NCBI GenBank assembly: GCA_016342655.1 | Contig: JAEINL010000010.1 | Coordinates: 1 to 64,000 of the forward strand | Source: Sphaerochaeta sp. | Lineage (GTDB): Bacteria > Spirochaetota > Spirochaetia > Sphaerochaetales > Sphaerochaetaceae | Direction of reading: 5' to 3' | Length of the DNA stretch: 64,000 bases | Shown: positions 1 through 8,976 of the stretch, in pieces | Numbering within the stretch: the stretch's first letter is position 1 | Layout: every line of letters starts with the position of its first letter | Program-made: the position numbers and the translations under genes | Notes under the pieces: model-generated | The model's input: the letters and a program-made list of their open reading frames with translations, nothing else | Database searches by the model: none | What the model was told of the DNA's origin: nothing

Positions 1-80
1 ATTTATTGCAACAAATACAATTAATTTGGTTTCAGGGGGGTACTCACCCCACTGTCAAAATTAAGTTGTGAACATTGTTT

Positions 81-1109
81 CTATATGCTTGAACGCATAA
101 TTAGTTGTGTTTCCAAGTGCTCTTCTATCCTCGAGGTGAAGGAAGAGCGGTTGTCGATCAGGGAGATGATCATCTTCATGATCGCCTCCCCTATCGACTT
201 CTGTTGTATCTCCATGGAGGAGAGTTTTGGTGAGGCAAAGCGGCACATCCGGGAGTTGTCAAACCCAATGACTGAGATGTCGCGGGGAACAGCAAAGCCC
301 AAAGTCTTCACCGCCTCCATACCCAACAGGGCCATATGGTCGTTTCGCCCAAAAATGCCGTCAAATATATATCCTTCATCTTGAACCTTAGCTCTGATAG
401 CTTCAGTAAGCTCTGATTCGTTCCTACACCCTGCGATTACATTCCTTTCAGTAACAGGAAGGCCATACTCCAGGCTCTGGTCAAAAAACCCTTTCAGGCG
501 CCAGTCATCCCTATCACTTCTCTGCCCTTCCTTGCTAATCCTGTCCAAAAACAGCAAGTTCCGTCTCCCACGGTCATACAGACAGCGCACACAGTTTCTG
601 GCTCCCCGGTATAATCCTGTGTTTATAAGCCCGTACACGCCTGTGATAGAGGAGTAGTCACGAATTTCCAACAGGACGATGGGGATATCAGAATTGACCA
701 GACGCTGGATCTGCTTCAGAGGGAAGTTTGCCGACCCGATGACGATTCCATCAAAAAACCTTGAGTAGATCCTATCGACAAAGTCCTCGTCCTTGTGGTC
801 AGCACAGAGGGTGATGAAATATCCTTCCTTATAGGCGAACGTATCTATTTCACTAATGAGCTTGCCAAAGTACTCACCTTGGATGTCATCAGCTACGAAG
901 AGGATGTGGTTGGACTTCTTGCCTTTCAGGGCTCTAGCCATGGCATTGGGTCGGTACTTGAGTTTTGCTATGGCCTCTTCAACCCGCTGCCGTTTCTCGC
1001 CATTGACATACCGGTTGCCGTTGATGACGTAGGAGACGACAGTCTCACTGACTCGTGCCTCTTTCGCGATATCGGCTCTGGTTATTGTTTTCAATGTTTT
1101 GTCTGGCAT
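81..1109 (-). CDS. LacI-family transcriptional regulator
   Basis: A 342-residue sugar-responsive repressor. The N-terminus (about residues 8-55) is a LacI-type helix-turn-helix with hinge (IAKEARVSETVVSYVING, then RPNAMARALKGKKS). The rest is a periplasmic-binding-protein-like effector domain. The open frame extends 19 codons further upstream, but the internal ATG is preceded by GAGG at proper spacing and begins just before the HTH, so it is the likely start. A TTGACA/TAGGAT promoter and a palindrome lie directly upstream, which implies autoregulation. The gene is divergent from the ROK regulator. Its downstream partners lie outside the window, so the effector sugar is unknown. Confidence 0.9.
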   Translation of the reverse strand: MPDKTLKTITRADIAKEARVSETVVSYVINGNRYVNGEKRQRVEEAIAKLKYRPNAMARALKGKKSNHILFVADDIQGEYFGKLISEIDTFAYKEGYFITLCADHKDEDFVDRIYSRFFDGIVIGSANFPLKQIQRLVNSDIPIVLLEIRDYSSITGVYGLINTGLYRGARNCVRCLYDRGRRNLLFLDRISKEGQRSDRDDWRLKGFFDQSLEYGLPVTERNVIAGCRNESELTEAIRAKVQDEGYIFDGIFGRNDHMALLGMEAVKTLGFAVPRDISVIGFDNSRMCRFASPKLSSMEIQQKSIGEAIMKMIISLIDNRSSFTSRIEEHLETQLIMRSSI

Positions 1110-1147
1110 AGGGTCCTCAAACTCGGGAAAATGTAGGATAAACAGGG

Positions 1148-1199
1148 TGTACACACCTGTGTACATTTAAATCCTATGACAGTTTTGAGGATCTGTCAA
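1148..1199 (-). promoter_or_regulatory. LacI gene promoter with palindromic operator
   Basis: On the minus strand TTGACA (1194-1199) is followed after 17 bp by TAGGAT (1171-1176). Immediately downstream, at the expected transcription start, lies TGTACACA-CC-TGTGTACA (1148-1165), two perfect 8-bp arms. An inverted repeat at +1 of a LacI gene is the usual position for an autorepression operator. The site is read from sequence; the bound protein is inferred. Confidence 0.7.
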
Positions 1200-1254
1200 T
1201 CAAAATCGTACAAGAAGCACATGAAAAAACTACTACCCCCCGGAAATATTTTCC

Positions 1255-1318
1255 TTGACATCTGCTCAGAAGGGCGTATACTTTGCATAGGTTAGTACAA
1301 AAACACACCAACTAGGAG
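1255..1318 (+). promoter_or_regulatory. ROK gene promoter, possible ROK operator and RBS
   Basis: TTGACA (1255-1260), a 16-bp spacer and TATACT (1277-1282) form a strong sigma70-type promoter. Downstream, TTAGT (1292-1296) and ACTA (1311-1314) are loosely inverted. They resemble TTAGT/ACTAA half-sites bound by ROK repressors such as XylR. AGGAG at 1314-1318 is the ribosome binding site. The promoter is well supported and the operator is only suggestive. Confidence 0.6.
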
Positions 1319-1327
1319 CCCCCCCCA

Positions 1328-2476
1328 ATGTCGATGCCCCGGAGAACACGAATTATCACCTCATCCCGAGTAATACGACAACTGTGGATTGATGAAGATC
1401 TAAGCAGGGCTGATCTCGCAAAACACCTTGGTTTGAACAAGTCCTCAATGTCGAACATCGTGCAGGACCTTATCGACCAGAAGATTGTGATTGAGACTGA
1501 AGAGAAAGAAGCCGGTCCAAAAGGTGGGCGTAAGGCTACAGGCCTGAAACTGAACAAGGATCATTTTTATGCTCTGGGAATTGAGTTGCGTTCAGACTCC
1601 CATACAGTCTTGGCAGTTGACTTGGAAGGGTCGGTACTCTTTTCTAAAACTGTTTCCCTTGGCTTTACTGCCAGCCCCTTTACAGAGGACGTGTGCAACC
1701 TTATCCATCAGACAGTGCAGGCCCTAGCTTGGTTGAACAGGCCTCTTGTTGGGGTTGGCATAGGATTTTCTGGTGTTGTTGACAGCGATAACCAAAGTAT
1801 TATCCGTTCAGTCTCCCTTGGCTTCGATACTCCTTTTGACTTTGCCAAGCAGGTATCTTCGAATTTTCCATTTCCTGTAATCTTGGAAAATGATGCTAAC
1901 GCCGGAGCTTGGGGGGAAGTTGTTTTCCAACGTAAGAGAAAATTACGAAATTTCCTCTTTGTCCTCATTGAATTCTGGAAATACTACTCTGATGTTGACG
2001 GAACCCCTCAACCTACCATTGGTATAGGACTTGGCTTTGATGGAAAAATCTACCGGGGAAGCCACTTCAAGGCAGGTGAGTTCAAGAGCGTATTCAATCA
2101 GGATCCTTCCAATTCCCACCAGGTTGTAATTGAGAAAGGGATACGAATAACTGAAAAACAAGAGCACTTACAGTCCTTCATCCAGGAAGTCTCCCGAAAT
2201 ATCGCATTCCTGGTGAATACCCTCGACATTGGGAATGTATTCATAGGCGGAGATATAGAGGCCTTCCGGTCCTTCATGCCTGAGATGCTCAAGACTGCTC
2301 TCAGAGAGAATTCCCTTGAGGGGGATGCTAGTGCTTGCCAGATTCAGTTTTCTTCTCTTGGATACCATGCGGTTTCCTTTGGTGCTGCGGCTTTGGTTCT
2401 GGACAGGGTATTCATGAATCTTGAAACCTTGGACGACTCTTCTGATGGTGGGGTCTACCCTCTTTTCTATTTGTAA
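1328..2476 (+). CDS. ROK-family transcriptional regulator
   Basis: A 382-residue protein with an N-terminal winged HTH (about residues 10-60, LSRADLAKHLGLNKSSMSNI) followed by a ROK (repressor/ORF/kinase) sugar-binding fold. ROK regulators of this layout repress sugar-uptake genes and are released by the sugar. The Cys-rich zinc motif of ROK kinases is not visible and the usual GEFGH segment reads GEFKS, which fits a regulator without kinase activity. The ATG has AGGAG 9 nt upstream. It sits directly upstream of the AT-rich hexosaminidase/ABC block and is the obvious candidate to control that block or the second GH20. Confidence 0.88.
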   Translation: MSMPRRTRIITSSRVIRQLWIDEDLSRADLAKHLGLNKSSMSNIVQDLIDQKIVIETEEKEAGPKGGRKATGLKLNKDHFYALGIELRSDSHTVLAVDLEGSVLFSKTVSLGFTASPFTEDVCNLIHQTVQALAWLNRPLVGVGIGFSGVVDSDNQSIIRSVSLGFDTPFDFAKQVSSNFPFPVILENDANAGAWGEVVFQRKRKLRNFLFVLIEFWKYYSDVDGTPQPTIGIGLGFDGKIYRGSHFKAGEFKSVFNQDPSNSHQVVIEKGIRITEKQEHLQSFIQEVSRNIAFLVNTLDIGNVFIGGDIEAFRSFMPEMLKTALRENSLEGDASACQIQFSSLGYHAVSFGAAALVLDRVFMNLETLDDSSDGGVYPLFYL

Positions 2477-2533
2477 TCGTGAACGATCGAATCCTGATTT
2501 GCAGGATGACGTTTCTAACATAGGAGGCTTTTT

Positions 2534-2590
2534 ATGAGAACAAGTAGCAGACAACAAGCATTTCAAAGAAACAGAGGTTTACAATTATGA
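2534..2590 (+). other. 18-codon leader ORF or truncated gene start
   Basis: A near-consensus AGGAGG (2522-2527) precedes ATG 6 nt later. The frame runs 18 codons and its TGA overlaps the ATGATG start of the hexosaminidase. It may be a translational-coupling leader peptide, or the cut-off start of a gene that once followed the ROK regulator before the AT-rich block arrived. The composition changes at about this point. No homology is recognised. Confidence 0.35.
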
Positions 2591-4455
2591 TGTTACTACC
2601 TAAGCCGAAAAGTCTAAAACCTTGCGAAGGGACATTCATTTTATCACATAATACAAGGATACTATTGGATAGTAGATTAGATGCTATTTGTTTTGAGTCT
2701 GCAAAATTCCTTAAAAAGCATATCAATGAAAGTATATGCTTAAATATATCAATTATCAAAACCTGCACCTGCTATGATTCCGACTATATCTATCTTGAAT
2801 ATGACAATAAAATTATCGGAAAAGAACAATACGTATTGTCAGTTGAAAAGAAAGGGATCACAATTAAAGCTTCACATGCTAGTGGTTTGTATTATGGGGT
2901 AGTAACGTTATGTCAATTAGTAACAATATATTCAACCCAAATCGAGTGTGTTCTTATCGAAGATACTCCATATTACAAAGACAGGGCCTATCTTCTAGAT
3001 ATCACAAGAGGCAGAATTCCAAAGCTAACTACAATTAAGCAACTAATCGATAGGTTATCATATTATAAAATAAATCAGCTACAACTATATATTGAACATA
3101 CATTTGCATTCAAGCACCAAAGTGAAGTATGGTCAAAAACCGACCCAATTACTGCTGAAGAAATCCTTGAGATAGATCGGTATTGTACATTGAGAGGTAT
3201 TGAATTAGTACCCTGTATTGCTACTTTCGGGCACCTGTATGATACGCTTTCTTCAAATTCTTTCAAACATCTCAGTGAAGTAGATATTATTGATAAAGCC
3301 CCCTTCACTTGGTATGAAAGGATGAAGGGGCATATCCTAAATGTATCAGATCCAAGAAGCTTTGAATTTGTCAAAATCATGCTAGATGAGTTTTTGCCAC
3401 TTTTTTCATCAGATAAAATTAATATCTGTTGTGATGAAACTTTTGATTTAGGAAAAGGTAAAAGCAAAAGTCCAAATGGAGAAAACAATTACATCGAGCT
3501 TTATATGGGATTTGTAAATAAGATTGTGAACTATCTGGAACTCAAAGAGAAAAAGGTAATGATCTGGGGAGATATCATCTTGAATCATCCTACATGCATA
3601 CCTCAAATTCCAAATAATATCACATGCTTAAATTGGTACTATTACTATAATGCAGATGAGAAAAATATTAAAATACTGGCTGATAACAACATACAGCAAT
3701 ACGTATGCGCAAGCGTATCGGGATTTAGTCGGATGGTACATGAGATGGATATGAGCTTCACAAATATCCAAGAGATGATTAAGTTGGGATGTAAATATGG
3801 TGTAAATAGCTTTTTAAACACCGATTGGGGTGATTCAGGGCACATCAACCACCTTGCTGGATCTATCCCTGGGATTGTTTATGGAGGGGCTCTATCGTGG
3901 AACCCTGATGATATTCGTTCCTTTGAGGAGATAGACCAAGCCATTTCTCTGGTGGAATATGGCGACTATAGCCAAACACTGATCCCCTATATAAGGGAAT
4001 TATCACACCAGGATAGTGTAATATTCAATAGCTTTGCTTTTTTTAGGGATTACAAAGTATATCAGCTGGAAAAAGATTTTTACGATACATTCAAACAAGA
4101 ACTTTTTGATACTAACGAAAAGACTCTCATTCAGGCAATTGCAAATTCAGATACAATCGAAAAAGAAATTGCGAACCTTTCAATACATATCAAAGAGACC
4201 AATCAGCAAGATATTAAAGAATTTTACCTTTCAGCTCGTGGAGTAAATCTAATGCAGACACTAGCTCTTATTTTAAAGAAATATGAATTTGGTCAAAATA
4301 TTCAACTTACGTTAACTCCAAACATCCTAGCTGAACAACTGGAATACTGGCTATATGATTATTGTATTGTATGGCGAGCTGTAAATAAAGAAGGCGAGTT
4401 GTTTCGTATCAAAGAATTTATTTTTGATATCTGCAATATTCTCAGGCGGTATTAA
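2587..4455 (+). CDS. Glycoside hydrolase family 20, beta-N-acetylhexosaminidase-like
   Basis: A 622-residue protein. The N-terminal GH20b-like domain (start to about 130) is followed by a TIM barrel beginning DITRGRIPK. The family's adjacent catalytic Asp-Glu pair is visible as D283-E284 (CCDET). GH20 enzymes release terminal GlcNAc or GalNAc by substrate-assisted catalysis. No signal peptide is seen, so it is probably cytoplasmic and acts on imported oligosaccharides. It is the first gene of an AT-rich run with an ABC transporter and an alpha/alpha-barrel protein. It diverges strongly from the second GH20 6.8 kb downstream, both in sequence and in base composition, which suggests acquisition by transfer. 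Confidence 0.85.
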   Translation: MMLLPKPKSLKPCEGTFILSHNTRILLDSRLDAICFESAKFLKKHINESICLNISIIKTCTCYDSDYIYLEYDNKIIGKEQYVLSVEKKGITIKASHASGLYYGVVTLCQLVTIYSTQIECVLIEDTPYYKDRAYLLDITRGRIPKLTTIKQLIDRLSYYKINQLQLYIEHTFAFKHQSEVWSKTDPITAEEILEIDRYCTLRGIELVPCIATFGHLYDTLSSNSFKHLSEVDIIDKAPFTWYERMKGHILNVSDPRSFEFVKIMLDEFLPLFSSDKINICCDETFDLGKGKSKSPNGENNYIELYMGFVNKIVNYLELKEKKVMIWGDIILNHPTCIPQIPNNITCLNWYYYYNADEKNIKILADNNIQQYVCASVSGFSRMVHEMDMSFTNIQEMIKLGCKYGVNSFLNTDWGDSGHINHLAGSIPGIVYGGALSWNPDDIRSFEEIDQAISLVEYGDYSQTLIPYIRELSHQDSVIFNSFAFFRDYKVYQLEKDFYDTFKQELFDTNEKTLIQAIANSDTIEKEIANLSIHIKETNQQDIKEFYLSARGVNLMQTLALILKKYEFGQNIQLTLTPNILAEQLEYWLYDYCIVWRAVNKEGELFRIKEFIFDICNILRRY

Positions 4456-4583
4456 TGAGGTTTCCAACTTCACTTCATTCACGTGTATAAGATCTTTACG
4501 AAGACTGAGAACCAATATTGATCAAAATAAATTTGTGTTCTGTTTTTTTACCTAGACGTTCTATTATAAATTCTTTGCACAAT

Positions 4584-4599
4584 TTTAGTAAAAACTAAA
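4584..4599. promoter_or_regulatory. Inverted repeat upstream of binding-protein gene
   Basis: TTTAGT-AAAA-ACTAAA is a perfect 6-bp inverted repeat 33 bp before the substrate-binding protein start. The half-site resembles TTAGT/ACTAA elements of ROK regulators, and a ROK gene lies 2 kb upstream. It is a plausible operator, though short enough to be chance in AT-rich DNA. Confidence 0.4.
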
Positions 4600-4631
4600 T
4601 GTGCGTTGAAAAATACGAAAGGAGAAAGAGT

Positions 4632-5915
4632 ATGAAAAAAAGTATCATTCTGATTCTAATTGGAATCACAGCAATGGGCCTATGGGCAAAAGGGAATGTC
4701 GAAACGACAAGCCCAATAGGGAACGAAAAGATATCCCTAGAATATGCATATATGGTTGAATCCGGAGATACCGTTGAACTATATAAAAGTATGCTACAAG
4801 AGTACCAAAAGGAAAACCCAAATATTGAAGTTAAGTTTATTCCAATAGTTGACGATTATGCAAAGAAATTGCTCCTCATGGTTGCTTCTAATACAGCTCC
4901 TGATATCGCTTGGATTGGAGAAGATATGATTCAACAATATGCTTCCCAAAATGCCTTAGTCGCATTGGATCCATATGATGGCAAGTTTTTTAATAGCTCC
5001 GATTATGTGCAAGGGAATTTAGAGGGATATACATACGAGGATACGTTATTTGCATTACCCTTTGACAGTGCAACTGGTCTGTTATTCATTAACAATGATA
5101 TTTTTGATAAAGCCGGTGTGGAAATACCTTCAGGCCATATCACATTGTCGCAACTTAAAGAGATTGCAAAAGCAACGACAATTAGAGAAAAAGATGTAAC
5201 TGTTCAATATGGCTTTGTCACAGGAACCTACATGGGGTATCTTCACCCATTTTTTAGGATGGCAAACGGTACGTTTATAGATTCCAACGGAAATACAACA
5301 TTCAATACAGAACCGGTAAAGGAAATCTTTCAATACTTTTATGATCTTATTCATGTAGATAATAGCATGCCTGAATATGGTAGCCTAGCGGTCTCATTTG
5401 TTGAGGTTTTTAAATCTGGTAAAGCTGCTATGATGTTCAATGGTTCTTGGGCTGTTGGAGAGGTCATGTCACAGGAAAATTTTAACTGTACAATCATAAA
5501 GCTCCCACAATATAAGACCATAGCTACACCGGCTTGGACTGGTGGTAACGCGGTATTATCTAGTACAAAAAATCGGGAAGAAGCAATCAAATTCTTAACT
5601 TGGTTCACTGGTGAAGAAGGACAGAAAATAAAATTTAGTGGAAAATTTGCTGCTAGTCCAACGATAAAAACACTACTTGATACAGAATTGGCATATAACG
5701 GGTATAAAAATCCCAAGGCACCAAATAATGATTATTCCAATTTAGTAGATTCTCTTAACTATGCTTATGCTCTACCCTCACCCATATTCGGAAACAATGA
5801 AATAATGGATACAATAGAAAAAGAAGCAGAAAAATACTTCCTTCAGACAATATCTCTGGATGAACTAGTCATTCAGCTTGATAAAAAAGTTACAAAATTA
5901 TTAAACGATAAGTAA
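4632..5915 (+). CDS. ABC transporter sugar substrate-binding protein (family 1)
   Basis: A 427-residue periplasmic binding protein of the MalE/UgpB type. The signal peptide (KKS then a hydrophobic stretch ending LWA) has no lipobox cysteine. The mature part has family-1 features such as the DIAWIGED segment and the MMFNGSWAVGE region near residue 270. The start used follows AAAGGAGA; an upstream in-frame ATG gives an 11-residue extension and is less likely. It delivers a sugar, probably an amino-sugar oligosaccharide given the neighbouring GH20, to the two permeases that follow. No ATPase is encoded here, so a shared MsmK-type ATPase from elsewhere is expected. Confidence 0.9.
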   Translation: MKKSIILILIGITAMGLWAKGNVETTSPIGNEKISLEYAYMVESGDTVELYKSMLQEYQKENPNIEVKFIPIVDDYAKKLLLMVASNTAPDIAWIGEDMIQQYASQNALVALDPYDGKFFNSSDYVQGNLEGYTYEDTLFALPFDSATGLLFINNDIFDKAGVEIPSGHITLSQLKEIAKATTIREKDVTVQYGFVTGTYMGYLHPFFRMANGTFIDSNGNTTFNTEPVKEIFQYFYDLIHVDNSMPEYGSLAVSFVEVFKSGKAAMMFNGSWAVGEVMSQENFNCTIIKLPQYKTIATPAWTGGNAVLSSTKNREEAIKFLTWFTGEEGQKIKFSGKFAASPTIKTLLDTELAYNGYKNPKAPNNDYSNLVDSLNYAYALPSPIFGNNEIMDTIEKEAEKYFLQTISLDELVIQLDKKVTKLLNDK

Positions 5916-5931
5916 TAAGGGAAAATATTTG

Positions 5932-5958
5932 ACCACCGAAGCATATTTCTTCGGTGGT
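5932..5958 (+). terminator. Intercistronic hairpin after the binding-protein gene
   Basis: A perfect 10-bp stem ACCACCGAAG / CTTCGGTGGT with a 7-nt loop sits between the binding protein and the first permease, followed by a weak T-rich stretch. Such hairpins often stabilise or partly terminate the message so that binding protein exceeds permease. Confidence 0.65.
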
Positions 5959-5981
5959 GTTATATTTTAGGAGGTCCAAGA

Positions 5982-6857
5982 TTGAAGAATCAGCAGCGAG
6001 TTGGATATCTTTTTATTTCGCCATGGATAATAGGCATGCTATTATTCACCATTTATCCAACAGTATTCTCTCTCTATATTAGTTTTACCGAATGGCCAAT
6101 TCTAAGAGAGCCAAAATTTATTTACTTTAAGAATTATCTGGAAATATTCCAAGATGAAATATTTTTCACCTCATTATGGGTCACTACAAAATTTGCTATC
6201 TACACTACATTCCCTACCCTAGCAATTAGTCTCTTTATCGCAATTCTATTGAACGCAAAAATAAAGTTCCGGGGTATCCTCCGAACAATTTACTATTTGC
6301 CGGCAGTGCTACCTACCATTGCTGTAGCTTTGGTTTGGGCTTTTATATTTAATAAGGATTATGGCCTATTAAATGGATTCTTACGAATTTTTGGCATCAC
6401 AGGCCCTGGATGGTTAGCCGATCCAAACGTAGCCTTACTATCTATTTCAATAATGAGTATTTGGACTTTATGCAGTACAAATATTATTTTATATCTTGCT
6501 GGATTACAGGGTGTACCAAAAGTTTACTATGAAGCAAGTAGACTTGATGGAGCTAATGTAGTTCAACAATTTTTCTCTATTACTATTCCTTTAATCAGCC
6601 CTATAATTTTTTATACCCTCGTTATGAGTCTAATCACAACTTTCCAAGTGTTTACTTCTGCAATGATGCTAACACATGGAGGGCCAATTGATTCTACACG
6701 GTTCTATGTTCTTTATCTTTATGATACAGCTTTTAGCTATTACAAAATGGGATATGCTAGCGCTTTAGCCTGGATCCTTTTCATTATCATACTAACATTA
6801 AATTATGCTGTATTTAAGTCATCCAAAATGTGGGTGTTTTATGAGGGGGATGAATGA
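5982..6857 (+). CDS. ABC sugar transporter permease (MalF type)
   Basis: A 291-residue inner-membrane permease with about six hydrophobic segments. The EAA loop is visible (YYEASRLDGAN, about residues 185-195), the ATPase contact of binding-protein-dependent transporters. Translation starts at TTG, chosen because AGGAGG lies 7 nt upstream and no ATG fits the family start. It works with the next gene and the preceding binding protein. The next gene begins in its last codons (ATGA overlap). Confidence 0.9.
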   Translation: MKNQQRVGYLFISPWIIGMLLFTIYPTVFSLYISFTEWPILREPKFIYFKNYLEIFQDEIFFTSLWVTTKFAIYTTFPTLAISLFIAILLNAKIKFRGILRTIYYLPAVLPTIAVALVWAFIFNKDYGLLNGFLRIFGITGPGWLADPNVALLSISIMSIWTLCSTNIILYLAGLQGVPKVYYEASRLDGANVVQQFFSITIPLISPIIFYTLVMSLITTFQVFTSAMMLTHGGPIDSTRFYVLYLYDTAFSYYKMGYASALAWILFIIILTLNYAVFKSSKMWVFYEGDE

Positions 6858-7705
6858 AATTCTTCAGTTCAAAAATTAAAAACAGACTATCCTATACGCT
6901 AATATACTTCTTATTATTATTGGGTACAATACTCATAATTCTTCCCCTCCTTTGGCAGATAACTATTTCATTAAAATCATCAAATACAATTTTTGAATTG
7001 AAACCAAGTTTTATTCCTAAAGAGTTTAATTTTTCAAATTATTCAGAAGCTTTTAAGGAAATGCAATTTATGCACTTTTTTAAAAATACAGTATACATCT
7101 CAATTCTGACATTAATTGGCACTCTTTTTTCCTGTTCATTGGTTGCTTTCGGCTTTAGTCGTACTAAGTTTAAAGGACAAAAAATTCTATTCTTCATACT
7201 ACTATCAACATTGATGCTACCTTCTCAAGTTACTCTTATCCCTATGTATATCACCTATGCAAAATTGGGACTAATCAATTCATACTTCCCACTTATAGCC
7301 CCTCACTTCTTTGGAGATGCTTTCTATATTTTCATGCTTAAACAGTTTTTTTCTAGCATACCAAAAGAGCTGGATGAATCTGCCACTATTGATGGGTGTA
7401 GTACATTCCGAATTTATTGGAATATTATTCTGCCTTTGTGTGTACCGGCCTTGTTAACAGTTGTCTTATTCAAATTCAACTGGGTGTGGAATGATTTTGT
7501 AAATCCTCTTATATATGTGAATGACCAAAATAAATATACACTATCTTTAGGATTATACATTTTTAAGGCATCGGAAAAATTTGGCCCAAAATGGAACTAC
7601 TTAATGGCGGCAGCTACAATAATGATGCTTCCTGTCTTCACGTTGTATGCGATTTTTCAAAAACGTTTTATTGAAGGCATTGCAACAACAGGTATAAAAG
7701 GATGA
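6854..7705 (+). CDS. ABC sugar transporter permease (MalG type)
   Basis: A 283-residue second permease of the transporter. It shows a typical N-terminal transmembrane segment, the periplasmic loop with FSNYSEAF, and the EAA loop ELDESATIDGCS near residue 175. Four-base overlap with the upstream permease indicates translational coupling. Same AT-rich codon use as its neighbours. Confidence 0.9.
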   Translation: MKFFSSKIKNRLSYTLIYFLLLLGTILIILPLLWQITISLKSSNTIFELKPSFIPKEFNFSNYSEAFKEMQFMHFFKNTVYISILTLIGTLFSCSLVAFGFSRTKFKGQKILFFILLSTLMLPSQVTLIPMYITYAKLGLINSYFPLIAPHFFGDAFYIFMLKQFFSSIPKELDESATIDGCSTFRIYWNIILPLCVPALLTVVLFKFNWVWNDFVNPLIYVNDQNKYTLSLGLYIFKASEKFGPKWNYLMAAATIMMLPVFTLYAIFQKRFIEGIATTGIKG

Positions 7706-7773
7706 CACAGTATTTGGGACAGGCCAATACAAGCATCCGAAAAATTGTAACAAATATAGAAGGAATATATACT

Positions 7774-8976
7774 ATGAAACAAACCTATATCGAGAGTATA
7801 GATAAATGCATCTCTTGGATTAATACAAACATGCTTACTTATGATAATGGCTACTATGGAATCTATGAACGAATAAGAATTGATGAACACCTAAGAACAA
7901 ATTGGTCTCGTCCTGATTGCAACAGTGAATATTTACGAGTCCTCCTTACACATGCTCAAATGTTTGGATATGAAAACAATGATAAACTCATCTCTAATAT
8001 CATTGGATATCTTTTAAGAGTTCAAGATACTAATCCTATATCTACTTGGAAAGGATCATACCCATTCTATCTTGTCGATGGATACATCAGAGAAAATGCG
8101 GTAGATGCCTCCCTTTATCAAAATGATAATGGAAAGATATTATTAATAATGTGTCAATTATATATTGAACATAAAGATGCACGATTCTTAGAAATAGCAA
8201 AAAACCTTGCGGGGTATTGGGCAAAGACACAACAAGCAGATGGAACTTTTGGAGTCATTGACGGTCGAAATATGCACGAATGTGGCAGAGGACCCTGTTT
8301 TGTACATTGGTTAGTATCCGGCTATTTTCTACTGTACAAGATAACGAAAAATTGTACATATCTCACCTGCGCAGAAAAAGGGATGGAATATATTATATCA
8401 ACAATTCATGCGAGCGGACGGAGCCTAACCTCCTATGAAATCCTCAGAATGGAAGATTGGAGACCTGTCTCCTCTGAAACTTCAATTGCATTATATACCT
8501 TTTGTATTGCCTTCGAAGTTACTGGGAAGAATAGTTACAAGGACTTTATCATAAAAACGGGAGAATATGTTCTTAGCCTTCAAGATAAATGCGGAGCCAT
8601 AATGAATTGTGATGATAGCTGTATCGATGCTTCTTTGCAGAATTCTGTGGAAGTATGTGATCTTGTCTATACAGAAGGCTTTGCTCTTAATGCCCTTATC
8701 TTGGCATATTCGTGCATAGGAGAGACTAAATACCTCAATGCGGCCATTAGCTTGGCAAATTTCCTGGTAGGAATTCAATGCAAAAATGAATCGCCATTAT
8801 GGGATGGAGCTTGGCGAGGTTCATTCAACGTTCAAACATGGAAATGGGATGGACGTGCTACTCAAAATAATGCCATCGATGAAGGTGGAATGTTTTCAGT
8901 ATATACCGGTTGGAGTTGTACAAATATCATGTATGGATTACAACAACTAATTTCATTAATCATTATGAATGAATAA
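7774..8976 (+). CDS. Putative (alpha/alpha)-barrel glycosidase-like protein
   Basis: A 400-residue protein that appears to be built of repeated helical hairpins with recurring Asp/Trp/Gly turns (DNGYYGIYER, NDNGKILLI, KTQQADGTFGVIDG, DGAWRGSF), as in six-hairpin glycosidases, unsaturated glucuronyl hydrolases and sugar epimerases. I cannot assign a family. No signal peptide, so probably cytoplasmic. An ATG overlapping the permease stop would add 24 residues, but the internal ATG has AGAAGGA 9 nt upstream and is preferred. As the last gene of the hexosaminidase/ABC operon it probably acts on the imported oligosaccharide. Confidence 0.6.
   Translation: MKQTYIESIDKCISWINTNMLTYDNGYYGIYERIRIDEHLRTNWSRPDCNSEYLRVLLTHAQMFGYENNDKLISNIIGYLLRVQDTNPISTWKGSYPFYLVDGYIRENAVDASLYQNDNGKILLIMCQLYIEHKDARFLEIAKNLAGYWAKTQQADGTFGVIDGRNMHECGRGPCFVHWLVSGYFLLYKITKNCTYLTCAEKGMEYIISTIHASGRSLTSYEILRMEDWRPVSSETSIALYTFCIAFEVTGKNSYKDFIIKTGEYVLSLQDKCGAIMNCDDSCIDASLQNSVEVCDLVYTEGFALNALILAYSCIGETKYLNAAISLANFLVGIQCKNESPLWDGAWRGSFNVQTWKWDGRATQNNAIDEGGMFSVYTGWSCTNIMYGLQQLISLIIMNE

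Noticed and set aside
1-80. A GGGG/CCCC inverted pair near the window start as a terminator of the LacI gene.
   Set aside because: Only a 4-bp stem and no T-run; not convincing.
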